Positions 10,131-21,330 of a stretch of DNA of 64,000 nucleotides are shown in pieces; within the stretch, counting starts at the first letter, position 1; each line of letters begins with the position of its first letter. Source of the stretch: Rehmannia glutinosa (taxonomy: Eukaryota > Streptophyta > Magnoliopsida > Lamiales > Orobanchaceae). Below the pieces are notes generated by a model that did not search any database, had not been told where the DNA came from, and was given only the letters and a program-made list of their open reading frames with translations. The position numbers and the translations under genes are program-made. The stretch lies in contig JABTTQ020003032.1 in the NCBI GenBank assembly GCA_016081115.2, positions 62,001-126,000 of the forward strand. Reading direction: 5' to 3'.

Positions 10131-11034
10131 GTTATAGCCCCTATTACCTACAAATGAAGCACTTCTAGGTACCCTATAATTTTGGGGTCCATGGGGGTTA
10201 GTTTTGAGACCTTTGGGTCTCCAAAAATAGTTAAAATTGTTCTTCAATTTACCATGAGTAACATAATGACCAACTTTACCACAATAAAAGCAAATAAGAT
10301 TATGGGCACTACTAGCACGTATAAAAGTCGGACCTTGGTCATTTTTTTTTGAAATATGTTGAAAAGGTTTATAGCCAAATCCTAATTTAGAGTGCTCACC
10401 TCTTTGTGCATATAATTTTTTAACTTTATCCGTACTTAAGTTAAAACGATGCACATCCTTTTTTAAACATTCAAGATCATTAGTGAGCGATTGTTTTTCG
10501 GTTTCAAGAGTACGGACTTTAGTAAGAGTGATAGCATGAGCTTTATCAAGAGATTCATAAGAAGTAAACATTTTATCATTTTCAATTTTAAGCTCTTTAT
10601 GCTCCTTTTTCAAAGTCTCGTATTTAACAATCAAATTTTGAAATTCATTTTGTAATTCATCAAAATCACATTACAATTCATCAACTAAGGAAGAAGTTGA
10701 AGAGTTAGAGCGTACCTCGTTATTTTCATCGTCTATCGCCATAAGACCATGTTCGGTTTCTCCTTCCTCGTCGGATGTGGCGAGTAGTTCATCCCAATTT
10801 TTGACATCCGCATTTAGAGCCTTCTTTGTCTGAAAAAGGCTTTTTCTTCTTTTGTTCTCCTCATCTAGTTTCGGGCAATCGGCTATGAAGTGCCCGAATT
10901 TTCCGCATTTGAAACACTAGTTGTCTCTCAATTTTCTTCCCTTATTTTTATTCACAAATTTTGCAAATTTCCAGAAAAGTGCGGTCGTCTCTTCATCATC
11001 CTCATCATTAGCATAATATGAATTATTAGAAGAA
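10131..11034 (-). pseudogene. O: C-terminal gag with two zinc-knuckle motifs
   Basis: The first CCHC knuckle (CFKCGKFGHFIADC) is encoded at about 10875-10916, just after a stop codon. A second knuckle-like motif (CFYCGKVGHYVTHG, about 10250-10292) has lost the last cysteine; the plus-strand relatives keep it (NTC). Between them lies an acidic segment, then a long coiled-coil-like stretch (about 10400-10640) rich in Lys, Glu and Leu. A segment with NPHGPQNYRVPR and an Arg/Gly/Tyr-rich tail follow the second knuckle. Element B is inserted upstream of the first knuckle at 11039. Confidence 0.75.
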
Positions 11035-11039
11035 GATGC

Positions 11040-12459
11040 TGTTAGATAAATGTTTTTATCAAGATTTTGATGATTTTGTTTAAATGAGTTTTTATACCAA
11101 AACAATGTTTATATATGTTGTCAGAATGCTCCTAAATGATTTAAAATATTTTTACCAATTTTTGGAGTATTTCTTGGAGTTATTATTCGATAAAAATTGG
11201 ACAACAATTTTAATGATTTTGTGTTAATTGTTTTTTTCACCAAAACAATGTTTATAAAAGTTGTCCAAATACTCCCAATTGATTTAAAATATTTTTACTA
11301 ATTTTTTGGAGTATTTCTTGAAGTTTATTTTTGACAAAAATCGGCCAACATTTCAATTTTGAGGTCAACCGGTCGAACAAACGGTCGACCGCACCAAGAG
11401 ATGAAAACACGAAACATAATGTACTGAAGTTGAAAAATGAGGGAGGGCGACCAGTCAAGGGTAGGGCCGACCGGGCGGAGCCCCCTTCGACCGGTGGCAC
11501 CCCCCTGACCGGTCGGACCCCCCCTACAACCTGTCCTGGATCGCACTATTTTATTTCAAACGTTCGAAATCTTATACAGGGCAATCGGTCGCCCTATGTA
11601 ATTTTGTGACAGCAAAATTGTGCCGTTAGAAATTCTTATCAGCAAGATTTACTTTTGATTTTTGTACAATATTTCTACATCTTGTGATCATCTTTTTGTA
11701 GACAAAAGTGAAGGAGGAGCCTATGTTTTTGAAGACTCTCCTATAAATAGAGGATGATTTGAAGACACAAGATACAACAACACAAGCAATCAAAACAACA
11801 AGAAAAATCTGCAAATTCTCCAAGCTTTCATATTTTACATTCTTGTTGTAATAAGCCTAAGTTCTTGCACTTGCACAATCTTGAGGTCTAGGCTTTTTAT
11901 TCTTGATTACACTTGCACTCAAATTGTAATATTCATTATTGAGTTGTAATCTTGATTTTGGTCATCATTCAATACAAGACATCCTTGTGATTATTCTTGT
12001 GGAAAGAATACACTTGGGTGATCTAGGTGATAGGTGTTTCAAGAGTGTGGTGCTCTTGAGGTGTTTGAAGAATTTGGTGTTCTTCAAGATTGAAGATTGT
12101 GGTGATCTTCACAAGGTTCCGTTGAAGGAAGATTGCGGTAATCTTCAAGGAGATTGTGGTAATCTCAAGGTGTTGTTAAAGAAGAGTGTGGTGCTCTTCA
12201 AGGTGATGTTGTAAGGTGTTGTGTTAATTTTGGTAATTAATAAAATCTTTTTCTTTTTGAAATCCATCCAGGATATCTTTGGGGTGGTAGAGGATTAGGC
12301 CCTAGGTGGGTTGAACCTCTATAAATCGACGCGTGTTGTTTACTTCCCGCACCTTTATTATTGTCTTGGCTTATTTGTTTCGAAAAAAGAGGGCATAATC
12401 GAAAAAGATGGAGATAAGCTATTCACCCCCTCTAGATTATCGTAGCGCTTGGACTTACA
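11040..12459 (+). repeat. Element B 5' LTR
   Basis: 1.42-kb LTR. GC-rich U3 cluster at about 11365-11530 with GGTCAACCGGTCG and CGACCGG motifs, TATAAATAG at 11742-11750, hairpin array at 11974-12244, AATAAA at 12239-12244. The U3 differs from the A family but R and U5 are clearly homologous. Confidence 0.9.
11974..12244 (+). other. Hairpin array of B 5' LTR
   Basis: Nine hairpins in the same order as in A. 11974-11988: ACAAG/CTTGT, loop ACATC. About 11992-12010: TATTCTT/AAGAATA, loop GTGGA. 12039-12059: TCAAGAG/CTCTTGA, loop TGTGGTG. 12065-12087: TTGAAGAA/TTCTTCAA, loop TTTGGTG. 12091-12111: TGAAGAT/ATCTTCA, loop TGTGGTG. 12128-12146: GAAGATT/AATCTTC, loop GCGGT. 12150-12166: GAGATT/AATCTC, loop GTGGT. 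12181-12199: GAAGAG/CTCTTC. 12224-12240: TTAATT/AATTAA, loop TTGGT. The third stem is unrelated in sequence to its counterpart in A yet perfectly paired. Confidence 0.8.
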
Positions 12460-12461
12460 AG

Positions 12462-12474
12462 TGGTATCGGAACC
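12462..12474 (+). promoter_or_regulatory. Element B primer-binding site
   Basis: TGGTATCGGAACC two bases after the LTR end; initiator-Met-tRNA type as in A, with a few changes. Confidence 0.78.
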
Positions 12475-12499
12475 AAACTCTTTGGCAAGCTCATTCCAC

Positions 12500-13656
12500 A
12501 TCGCGAGTAAAGAGAAACGATCATCGGCTAAGAATGAAGTCTACCTTATCGGCGTCTCCACCACCAAGCCACCATCGATTGATTCCAAAAATTTTACATT
12601 TTGGAAAGAAAGGATGGAATGCTATCTACAAGGTTGCGAGTTCGATATTTGGAACACGGTCATTAATGAAGAATCCATTCCGATGATGGACACACCACAC
12701 ACCTCCAAAGGCTTCAAAGAGCTCAATGATGAAGAGAAGAAAATCATCTCCTTAAATGGTAAAGCTCTTAATATTTTGTATTGTTCACTTACCATTTTGG
12801 AATATGATCATATTGTAGGATTAAATCGGCGCATGAAGTATGGATAAAATTAGAAGAAGTATATGAAAATGAAAGGAGTCACACAAAAGCATATACTTCT
12901 CAAATGGGTACAACTTCAAACCCAACAACATGGGATGAGCTTCCTACAACTTCCGACGACGATGAAAACGAACGCTGTCTTATGGGCTTCGAAGAAAATG
13001 AGGTAAGTTCTAAACCTTCTACTTCTTATGATAATGGATTACAAAATGATTATAGTGATTTGTTTAATGATTATGATGAACTTCAAAATGAATTCCAAAT
13101 CTTGCTTGTTAAATACAAAAATTTGAAAAAGGAATTCAATGTTTTGAAAAATGATAAGGATAGTTTATTTACTTCCTATGAATCACTATCATGTGCTCAC
13201 ACCACCACACTTGATAAGATTAGAAACCTTGAAAAATAAAATAGTACTCTTGTTGAGGATATTAATTGCATGAGAAATGATTTATCAAAATTCAACTTGA
13301 GTACCAATAAAATGTCCATTATTGTTGATATTCATAATTGTGATAAAGGACTAGATCATAAGCCAAATGTTGCTAATCATATGAAAAATAATCAAGTCTC
13401 TAAGCATGTTGTTCATTATACTTCTAGAATTATTACATGTTTCTATTGTGGTAAAAAGGGTCATACGGTAAATACTTGTCGGGCTAGAAATAGCTCTAGT
13501 TATTGTTGGAGACCTAAAAGTCTCAAAGCTAATCCCAAAGGACCCAAACACTTGAGGGTACCACAAAATGATGTCATATTAGGTACCCGACGGAATAATA
13601 ATCAAAGAAAATTTATGCCGCCAAGAAGACATCAAATGACCGTCTCATTTAATTAA
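12500..13656 (+). pseudogene. Element B gag, broken in three pieces
   Basis: UBN2/DUF4219-type Gag. The N-terminal part contains FTFWKERMECYLQGCEFDIW (about 12594-12653) and a conserved ELNDEEKK/SLNGKALNILYCSL block. A frameshift near 12840 separates it from an acidic linker (12904-13240). A stop at about 13237 precedes the CCHC knuckle CFYCGKKGHTVNTC (about 13438-13480) and the Arg/Asn-rich tail, which stops at 13656. A shorter repeat-rich tail (NPWKW-like) continues out of frame to about 13830. Non-functional, but less decayed than A. Confidence 0.85.
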
Positions 13657-13830
13657 AGGAGAAGACATCACCACAATGAATTTCCAAGAGAAAGACATTA
13701 TCAACAATGGGAAGGACATAATCCTTGGAAATGGAGCAATTTGAGGAGCTATCATCAACAAGATGATTTTCAAAGGGGAAGATATAATCAACAATGGGAA
13801 AGACACAACCCATGGAAATGGCGTAATTGG

Positions 13831-14689
13831 TAAACCGTATCTCCCTATTTATATATGCATTTTATTTTATTATTATGCATGTTTCTATTTGTGCCTTAAT
13901 TGTAAAATAAGTTTTCAAATATTTTTTTTAAAAATCAAGGTCTTCAATAAATATTTGTGTTTTTAAGATCTTTTGAAAAGGAGACCTTGCATGATGTTTT
14001 TAAAAATCTTGTGCATTTACTTAGACTAAAGTTTTATAATCTCCTATGGATGTTTATGGCATAATCATACTTGTGACGCATATTGTTTTTTTATCCTACT
14101 TGTATAATGTTGTTTTGTGCAAAACTTGTTTAAGAATTGTGTAGGATTTATATCTATTATTCATTGGCTATCTTCTCATAATCCATCAAGAAATGATTAA
14201 GATATCGAGGTACGCTCGCCATTGTTATTTTTCTCTTAGACTCGATATATATATTTTTTTGCCATATGCCTATGAGCTTATTTTTCAAGATATTTCAAAA
14301 TACAAGTGCCATTAAAAGGATTTTTTAGATTGTTGAAAGGCACTATTCGATAAAGCTTGTTTTATCCGAGTTTTATAAAGGATTATAATTTTTTTTAAAA
14401 CATTTGATTTTTATCCTCCTCTTAAATTATGCATTTGATTGCACATATTCATTCTTGTTAAAACTCTTATTCAAATGCTTCTTTTACATGAGGTCTCAAC
14501 TATATGCTCTTGGATTTTTATATTTCAAAAGAGATCTTATATAGCCTCCTATAAGCTTAGTTGAACTTATATGTTTTATGAAACTCTTGATGAATTGTTT
14601 GAAAGCATAGTATGTGTTACTTGTCATTGTGTCTCTATTATTCGATATTACTATGCTCTTGTGCAAGATGTCTTGTTAAGATTTTGCAA
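13831..14689 (+). other. Element B filler replacing protease/integrase, with duplicated RT-RH boundary
   Basis: AT-rich non-coding DNA starting GTATCTCCCTATTTATATATG. At about 14300-14370 a block (agtgccattaaaaggat, then ttgaaaggcactattcga) matches the true RT-RNase H boundary of the same element at about 15518-15560. The element therefore holds two copies of that boundary, the upstream one out of place. Homologous to 3552-4330 (A) and 47870-48290 (C). Confidence 0.7.
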
Positions 14690-16060
14690 AAATTTTGGGT
14701 ATTTCGAAACAAGCTTGATAACCAAGGGGAGGTTAGTAGCTCAAAGGAAATGTCAAGAAGAAGGTATTGATTTTGATGAAATATTTGCACCCATAGCATG
14801 TTTTTGAAGCCATTCGCATTTTACTTGCCCATTCTTGTTTTAAGAAAACTTCAAGCTTTACCAAATGGATGTTAAATCCGCTTTCTTAAATTGTTTTATT
14901 CAAGAAGAAGTCTATGTAAAACAACCTCCGGGGCTTAAAAATTTCTCTAGGCCTAATGATGTTTATAAACTTAAATAGGCCTTGTATGGTTTAAAACAAG
15001 CACCCCGTGCATGGTATGATAGACGTAGATCTTTTCTTTTGCAAAATAGTTTTACAAGAGGTAAAGTTGATACTACTCTCTTTGTTTTTGAAAAAGGGCA
15101 AGATTGCTTATTAGTGCAAATTTATGTTGATGATATTATTTTTGGTGCTACTAATGAATCCTTGTGTAAGAAATTTTCTAAGTTAATGCAAGGTGAATTT
15201 GAAATGAGCATGATGGGGGAGCTCAACTTCTTCCTTGGACTTCAAATTAAGCAATGCCAAGAAGGAATTTATATTTCACAATCAAAATATACAAAAGAGC
15301 TTTTGAAGAAGTGTGTAATTGAAGAAGGAAGAACCGTCTCTACCCCAATGGCAACAAACGTCAAGATTGACAAAGATGAAAAAGGCACGCCGGTTGATGA
15401 ATCCAAATATCGAGGTATGATTGGTAGTTTACTTTATTAATCGCAAGTAGACCGGATATTCTTCATGTCGTATGCCTATGTGCTCGTTTTCAAAACAATC
15501 CCAAAGAATCTCATATGAGTGCCGTTAAAAGGATTTTTCGATATTTGAAAGGCACTATTCAATATGGTTTATTTTATCCATAGAATGAAAATTTTTCTCT
15601 TAAAGGTTATAGTGATTCGGATTATGCGGGAAATATTGATGATCGTAAAAGTACTTCTGGATCATGTCAATTTCTAGGTGATTGCCTAGTTTCTTGGTTT
15701 TCAAAGAAACAAAATTATGTTTCACTTTCAACAAAGGCCGAATATATTTCCGCGGCCTTTTGTTGTACTCAACTGCTTTGGATGAAACAAACTTTAGCAG
15801 ATTATAAATGTTTTTTTTGAAAGTGTTCTAATTTTTTGTGATAACATATCCGCTATAAATATTGCTCGAAACCCGGTTCATCATAACCGTACTAAACATA
15901 TTGAGATTCGACATCATTTTCTAAGGATTGTGTTTCTAAACGTAAAATTGAGATATCTTTCGTACCATCTCAGGATCAATTGGCGGATATTTTTACAAAA
16001 TCGCTATCTTCCAAGACTTTTGCATCTATACGAGCTCGGTTAGGCATAATGCATATTGAA
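14690..16060 (+). pseudogene. Element B reverse transcriptase and RNase H
   Basis: Best-preserved RT of the window. An N-terminal block matching the QEEGIDFDEIFAP motif lies near 14757-14790, then the KLYQMDVKS-equivalent (about 14857-14880), KQAPRAWYD (14994-15022), the active site YVDDIIFG (about 15124-15147), GELNFFLGLQIKQC and TPMATNVKIDKDEK. RNase H starts at about 15610 with DSDYAGNIDDRKSTSGSC (catalytic Asp), SLSTKAEYIS (catalytic Glu) and QLADIFTKSL at the C-terminus (about 15975-16005). A stop near 15437 and a frameshift near 15820 break it. Protease and integrase are absent upstream. Confidence 0.88.
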
Positions 16061-17303
16061 TGAGGTTTACGTTTTCATTTTGCATGTTTTTAAAACTTAG
16101 GGGCGAAAAATCGGATTTTTGGTTGAAAATTCGGATTTTGGAAAATAAGTTGAGGAGTGGACCGGGTGAGGGCAACCGAGTCGGACCTCACCTCAACCGA
16201 TCGCCGCCCTCACCGTCGGCCGTCGCCTTTCGCCAATTTGTGGTTTAAAACGTCTCTGTCTTGGGACTTAGCCATTTTGGCTCAAAATATTCATTTTTCG
16301 TCCCCTTCGTCAAATGCACACAAATTTCACTTCAAATTTATTTTCTTGCATATATTTCATATCTTGGACTTAATTAGGCTCGATTATCATCATCATTTCT
16401 CGTCTCTACCGATTGAATGGTAAGAATTCTACTTCCTTTGCTCAATTGGGTTGAACCTCGAGTTTTGGCTTATTTGCAATTTTATTGATGGAAGTTTCAT
16501 ATGATTGGGATGAGCTTGTTAATTATGATGTATTGAATTGTGTTTGAACTGATTTGGTGATGAAAATTTTTGGCTTGATTCATTTACAAGGGCCTTATAC
16601 AACTTCTTTTATTTTTCACGCCCACAAAGTGTTCGATGAATTGTCGCAAAGAAAATTTCAATTTATACATGACTCTTATGCTTTCAAAAGTCTTATATAT
16701 TTATTGAGATCAAGTCTTGACACTCAAATGAGCTTTTGCAAATCAAATGATCAATTTTTCCCTTTTTATTTGGAATTTAAGCTTCAATTTTCAAAATGCT
16801 CGATAAATCGATAAAATCGCGCACTTTGATATAATTGTATGATGTTTTTATCGTGCTAACACTCTTTTTGATGATTCCAAAGGGGGAGAAATAAGAAAAA
16901 CGCTCATATGCTCAAAGAAGCGAAAATAAGCTCACAAGAAAAGCTATAAGCTAGGGCTCTCAAAAGCCAAAATATGTGAATATTACTTAGTCCATTTGAT
17001 GTATCGTGGACTTTTATGCTTGACTAATGATGTTTTGTGCCAGAGGGAGCTTCTATGCTCAAATAATTCAAGCTTGTTTTGTACAAGCTAAGCTTATAGC
17101 TTCTAGTTGGTTGCTTCTATACTTGTTCTTGATATGCATATTGATAGGGGGAGCTTGTGTAAAAATATTTGAAAAATATTTGCTCCTATCCTTGTGTGTT
17201 TTACTTTTGGTAAATCTTGCTTGTAATGGATTAATGTTTTAGACCGAAAAATATGTTTTGTTTTAAAATCGACTTCCTAAAATTGTTTTGGTTTGTAATC
17301 ATC
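16061..17303 (+). other. Element B 3' non-coding region
   Basis: GC-rich cluster at 16155-16235, UTR-like pyrimidine-rich stretch, then ATG followed by GTAAG at 16417-16424 exactly as in A, then AT-rich DNA. Purine tracts resembling extra PPTs (GAGGGAGCTT at about 17043 and GGGGGAGCTT at about 17147) precede the true PPT. No env-like ORF. Confidence 0.5.
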
Positions 17304-17315
17304 AAAAAGGGGGAG
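17304..17315 (+). promoter_or_regulatory. Element B polypurine tract
   Basis: AAAAAGGGGGAG just before the 3' LTR at 17318. Confidence 0.8.
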
Positions 17316-17317
17316 TT

Positions 17318-18739
17318 TGTTAGATAAATGTTTTTATCAAGATTTTGATGATTTTGTTTAAATGAGTTTTTATACCAAAACAATGTTTTTATATGTTGTC
17401 AAAATACTCCTAAATGATTTAAAATGTCTTTACCAATTTTTGGAGTATTTCTTAGAGTTTATTATTCGATAAAAATTGGACAACAATTTTAATGATTTTG
17501 TGTTAATTGTTTTTTTCACCAAAACAATGTTTATAAAAGTTGTCCAAATACACCCAATTGATTTAAAATGTTTTTACTAATTTTTTGGAGTATTTCTTGA
17601 AATTTATTTTTGACAAAAATCGGACAACATTTCAATTTTGAGGTCAACCGGTCGAACAAACGGTCGACCGGTACCTGAAGAGATGAAAACACGAAACATA
17701 ATGTACTGAAGTTGAAAAATGAGGGAGGGCGACCAGTCAAGGGTAGGGCCGACCGGGCGGAGCCCCCTTCGACCGGTGGCACCCCTAACCGGGTCGGACC
17801 CCTACAACCTGTCCTGGATCGCACTATTTTATTTCAAACGTTCGAAATCTTATACAGGGCAATCGGTCGCCCTATGTAATTTTGTGACAGCAAAATTGTG
17901 CCGTTAGAAATTCTTATCAGCAAGATTTACTTTTGATTTTTGTACAATATTTCTACATCTTGTGATCCTCTTTTTGTAGACAAAAGTGAAGAAGGAGGAG
18001 CCTATGTTTTTGAAGACTCTCCTATAAATAGAGGATGATTTGAAGACACAATATACAACACAAGCAATCAAAACAACAAGAAAAATCTGCAAATTCTCCA
18101 AGCTTTCATATTTTACATTCTTGTTGTAATAAGCCTAAGTTCTTGCACTTGCACAATCTTGAGGTCTAGGCTTTTTATTCTTGATTACACTTGCACTCAA
18201 ATTGTAATATTCATTATTGAGTTGTAATCTTGATTTTGGTCATCATTCAACACAAGACATCCTTGTGAGTATTCTTGTGGAAAGAATACACTTGGGTGAT
18301 CTAGGTGATAGGTGTTTCAAGAGTGTGGTGCTCTTGAGGTGTTTGAAGAATTTGGTGTTCTTCAAGATTGAAGATTGTGGTGATCTTCACAAGGTGTCGT
18401 TGAAGGAAGATTGTGGTAATCTTTAAGGGAGATTGTGGTAATCTCCAAGGTGTTGTTAAAGAAGAGTGTGATGCTCTTCAAGGTGATGTTGTAAGGTATT
18501 GTATTAATTTTGGTAATTAATAAAATCTTTTTTCTTTTGAAATCCATCACGGATATACTGGGCTGGTAGAGGATTAGGCCCTAGGTGAGTTGCACCTCTA
18601 TAAATCGACGCGTGTTGTTTACTTTCCGCACCTTTATTATTGTCTTGGCTTATTTGTTTCGAAAAAGAGGGCATAATCGAAAAGATGGAGATAATCTATT
18701 CACCCCCCCTCTAGATTATCGTAGCCACTTGGACTTATA
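17318..18739 (+). repeat. Element B 3' LTR
   Basis: 1.42 kb, nearly identical to 11040-12459. TATAAATAG at 18023-18031; AATAAA at 18519-18524; hairpin array at 18251-18524, in which the second hairpin has an 8-bp stem GTATTCTT/AAGAATAC with loop GTGGA. The terminal CA is mutated to TA. Confidence 0.92.
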
Positions 18740-18744
18740 GATGC

Positions 18745-19503
18745 TAGGCCTTTAGGAAAATTTTGCATACCCGATTGAGTGGTGGATGGTTTGGAATTTT
18801 TTCTCTCCTTGAGATAGACTTCATAAATGAGGAGGTTCCCGATGAGCTCATCAAACTTGAGTGTTTCGAGATTTTGTGCTTCCGTGATGGCCGTCACCTT
18901 TTCGGACCATGATCCGGGAAGAGCGTTCAATACCTTAGTCACCTTGTCTTCTTCGGAGATGACCTTCCCAAGAGCCACAAAAGTATTGACAATGTTGTCA
19001 AACGTTTCCACCATTTTTGATATTCTTTCACCATCATGCATATTGAAGTTTTCAAAGTCTTTAACAAGCATGGTTTTTCTTGCTTGTTTGACCTTCTTTG
19101 TTCCTTCATAGATTGTCTCCAATTTTTCCCAAACTTCATGTGCCGACCTTATGCCTCTTATGCGATTATACTAGGTGGCAGGAAGAGAGCAATGTAAAAT
19201 ATTTAAGGCCTTACCGTTTAGAGAGAAAGTCTTCTTGTCATTGTCATCGAACTCCTTGAAAGTTTTAAGAACTGAGGTGCCGTCCTCCAATTTCTTGGTT
19301 GGTCGATAAACTCCTTCAATAACCACATTCTAAATATCAAATCCGCACCCTTGTAGAAAATATTCCATTCGGTCTTTCCAAAATACGTAGTTGTTGGCGT
19401 CGAATAGCAGTGGCTTGTTGGTGGAGGTGTCGATGGTGAAATATGCTTCGTTCGTCGCCATGTATCTTTCCTCTTTACTCGGAACGAGCTAGCCAAAGAG
19501 TTT
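18745..19503 (-). pseudogene. O: N-terminal gag (UBN2 domain)
   Basis: Minus strand. The segment 18745-19122 reads as UBN2 Gag with FENFNMHDGERISKMVETF, the VLNALPGSW motif and LIGNLLIYEVYLKE. The more N-terminal segment (19218-19500) has LASSF and a degraded FDAN.YVFWK-like block. A stop (about 19170) and frameshifts separate them. It is interrupted at 18745 by element B; the rest of Gag resumes at 11034. Confidence 0.82.
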
Positions 19504-19516
19504 GGCTTTGATACCA
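19504..19516 (-). promoter_or_regulatory. O primer-binding site
   Basis: Minus-strand TGGTATCAAAGCC, two bases inside the 5' LTR end; initiator-Met-tRNA type. Confidence 0.8.
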
Positions 19517-19518
19517 CT

Positions 19519-20889
19519 TACTAGTCCAAGTGCCTACGATAATCTAGAGGGGAGGTGAATAGATTATGCCGGTTTTTCAAATTCCGCCCTCTTTTTCGAT
19601 TGAACAAGCAAAGATCAAAACTGTAAATGCTGAAAATAAACAACACACGATGATTTAAAGAGCTTCGCCCCACCTAGGGACTACGTGCTCTACCACCCCA
19701 GTATATCCGGGATGGGTTTCGAAAAGGAAAAAGAAATTTTATTAATAATTACCAAAATTATATACATCACCACCTTTGAAGATTACCACAATCTTCTTAC
19801 AACACCTTCAAAAAGATTACCATAATCTTTCTTCAACACCTATGAAGAGTACCACACTCTTCAACACCTAAGATCACCCAAGTGTGCTCTTACCATAAGA
19901 ACAACAACAAGGATATCTTGTTTTGGATGATGGACAAAATTCAAGATTACAACTCGATAATGATAATACAAATATTTGAGTGCAAGTGTAATCAAGAATG
20001 AAAAGCCTAGACCTCAAGATGTGCAAGTGTAAGTATTTAGGCTAATACAACAAGAGTTTTGACAAAGTGTTTTCTTGTATGCTTTTGCTTGTGTAGCTTG
20101 TTGCTTGAAATCTTCCTCTATTTATAGGAGAAGTCTTGATACACTCTTCTTGGGGAGTGAAATCTGAAAAGACATGTAGATTAAATCATCAATATAGCTG
20201 TTACAAATCAACTCCCTAAAACCAGGAAAAGTCTTTCCAAAACTCAAAAATTGTCTGATTTTACACTGGTCAAGCCATGTGGTCGACCAGTCGAACAATA
20301 CAAAAATTCAAAAATCAGTCTGTTGAGCTGGAGCCCCACACAGGTCGACCGATCGAGCACCTGGTCGACCGATCGATCACCTGGTCGATCAGTCAACCAA
20401 GAGGTCGACCTGTACCTGCATCTTTCACAAAATGAAACAGAAGAGGACAGAGAGGCAAGGGAGTCACGGATCCTTGGGTCAACCCTTGTGGTGGACCGAT
20501 TGACCGGGGGATCAACCCATCCCTGTACAATTTTGCTGAAAACATGTGATTCTAATCTCTCAAGCACCGGTTGACCTAGGGGTCGACCGGTCAGCCAATT
20601 CTAGGGAGTTTTTGGTCGGTGAAAAAATTCCGACTTTATTTTTCTGGCACCGTTTTACCTTGATGGTATTCAGTAAATATTAAAAACACTTTAAAACATG
20701 AAAATCACTTTTAATATCACCCGAAACAAATTATTTTGAATAATTGATAAATAAACCTCAAGATAATCCTCCGAGAAATAATTTAAAAATGTATAGGAGT
20801 ATTTGAACAACATATGGAGACATTGTTTTGGTGTATAAAGACATTTTAAACACAATCATCAAAATCATGATAAAAACATTTATCTAACA
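19519..20889 (-). repeat. O 5' LTR
   Basis: 1.37 kb on the minus strand, starting (at 20889) TGTTAGATAAATG and ending at 19519. TATAAATAG at 20126-20118, AATAAA at 19743-19738, and a GC-rich U3 cluster with GGTCGACC motifs at about 20270-20600. It is more diverged from the B LTRs than those are from each other, as expected for the older, interrupted element. Confidence 0.88.
19738..19922 (-). other. Hairpin array of O LTR (shorter, with paired changes)
   Basis: Six hairpins on the minus strand: AACAAG/CTTGTT, loop ATATC (19906-19922); GTTCTT/AAGAGC, loop ATGGT, one G-T pair (19886-19902); GAAGAGT/ACTCTTC, loop GTGGT (19844-19862); AAAGATT/AATCTTT, loop ATGGT (19812-19830); GAAGATT/AATCTTC, loop GTGGT (19778-19796); ATAATT/AATTAT, loop TTGGT (19745-19761), next to the poly(A) signal. 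Several stems differ from A/B/C by exchanges on both sides that keep pairing. Confidence 0.8.
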
Positions 20890-21330
20890 AATGTTAGTCA
20901 ACAAAATTTGAACAATTACTATTCAGTAAAGATGGAAGCAATTTACTCTTTTCCTTCAAGCTTTTACTTTTCTGCTTCTATGCTTATTTCTAATATGGTA
21001 TGAGAGCAGGTTTCATCCTAACTCTGATACTCCCCTATTCATTTTATTGTTCTTAGTTTTCATATCCAGCCTCTTCCATGGTTGATGATGACGAAAACTC
21101 AAGGAACCAAACTCAAAATACTGGAGTTATAAATAATAACACCAATCAAGTTCAATTTCTCCAACAAAATTTGCCAAATAAAAAAATTGAGAGTTTGAGT
21201 GCACAATTAACAAACAATCGAAAACATGGAGAAATAACTCAGAATAATGAAGAATTACTTGATTTGGGCATGGGGTTTCCAAATTTCGGGATTTTGGGGA
21301 AAAGCTGATTCAGTCAACAACCAAATCATG
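20890..21330 (+). mobile_element. 5' end of another copia element (LTR tail, PBS, gag start)
   Basis: A pyrimidine-rich LTR-like tail ends just before a PBS-like TGGTATGAGAGCAGG at 20996-21010. About 70 bp later an ORF (21078-21308) starts MVDDDENSRNQTQNTG and is rich in Asn and Gln, like the disordered start of copia Gag. No downstream gag or pol follows. Element O was inserted next to it (20889). Confidence 0.5.

Larger units (their letters stand above)
11040..18739 (+). mobile_element. Non-autonomous Ty1/copia element 'B' nested in O gag
   Basis: About 7.7 kb, LTRs at 11040-12459 and 17318-18739, flanked by a perfect 5-bp target duplication GATGC (11035-11039 and 18740-18744). Starts TGTTAGATAAATG; the 5' LTR ends GGACTTACA and the 3' LTR GGACTTATA. 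The interior has PBS, gag, AT-rich filler, RT/RNase H and PPT, but no protease or integrase. LTR identity looks high by eye, suggesting a younger insertion than A. Confidence 0.93.
1..20889 (-). mobile_element. Ty1/copia LTR retrotransposon 'O' (host of nested insertions)
   Basis: Minus-strand copia element whose 3' end lies beyond the left edge. Reading leftward its order is 5' LTR (19519-20889), PBS (19504-19516), gag (19517-18745, then 11034 to about 10131), protease (about 10100), integrase (9720-8640), RT (8628-8109, then 628) and RNase H (ending off-window). The Gag-PR-IN-RT-RH order is diagnostic of copia. It is split by element A at 628/8109 and by element B at 11039/18740; sequence on the two sides of each insertion is collinear with uninterrupted family members. 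Stops and frameshifts show it is dead. Unlike A, B and C it keeps protease and integrase, so its lineage is a plausible source of trans-acting enzymes for them (inference). Confidence 0.9.
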
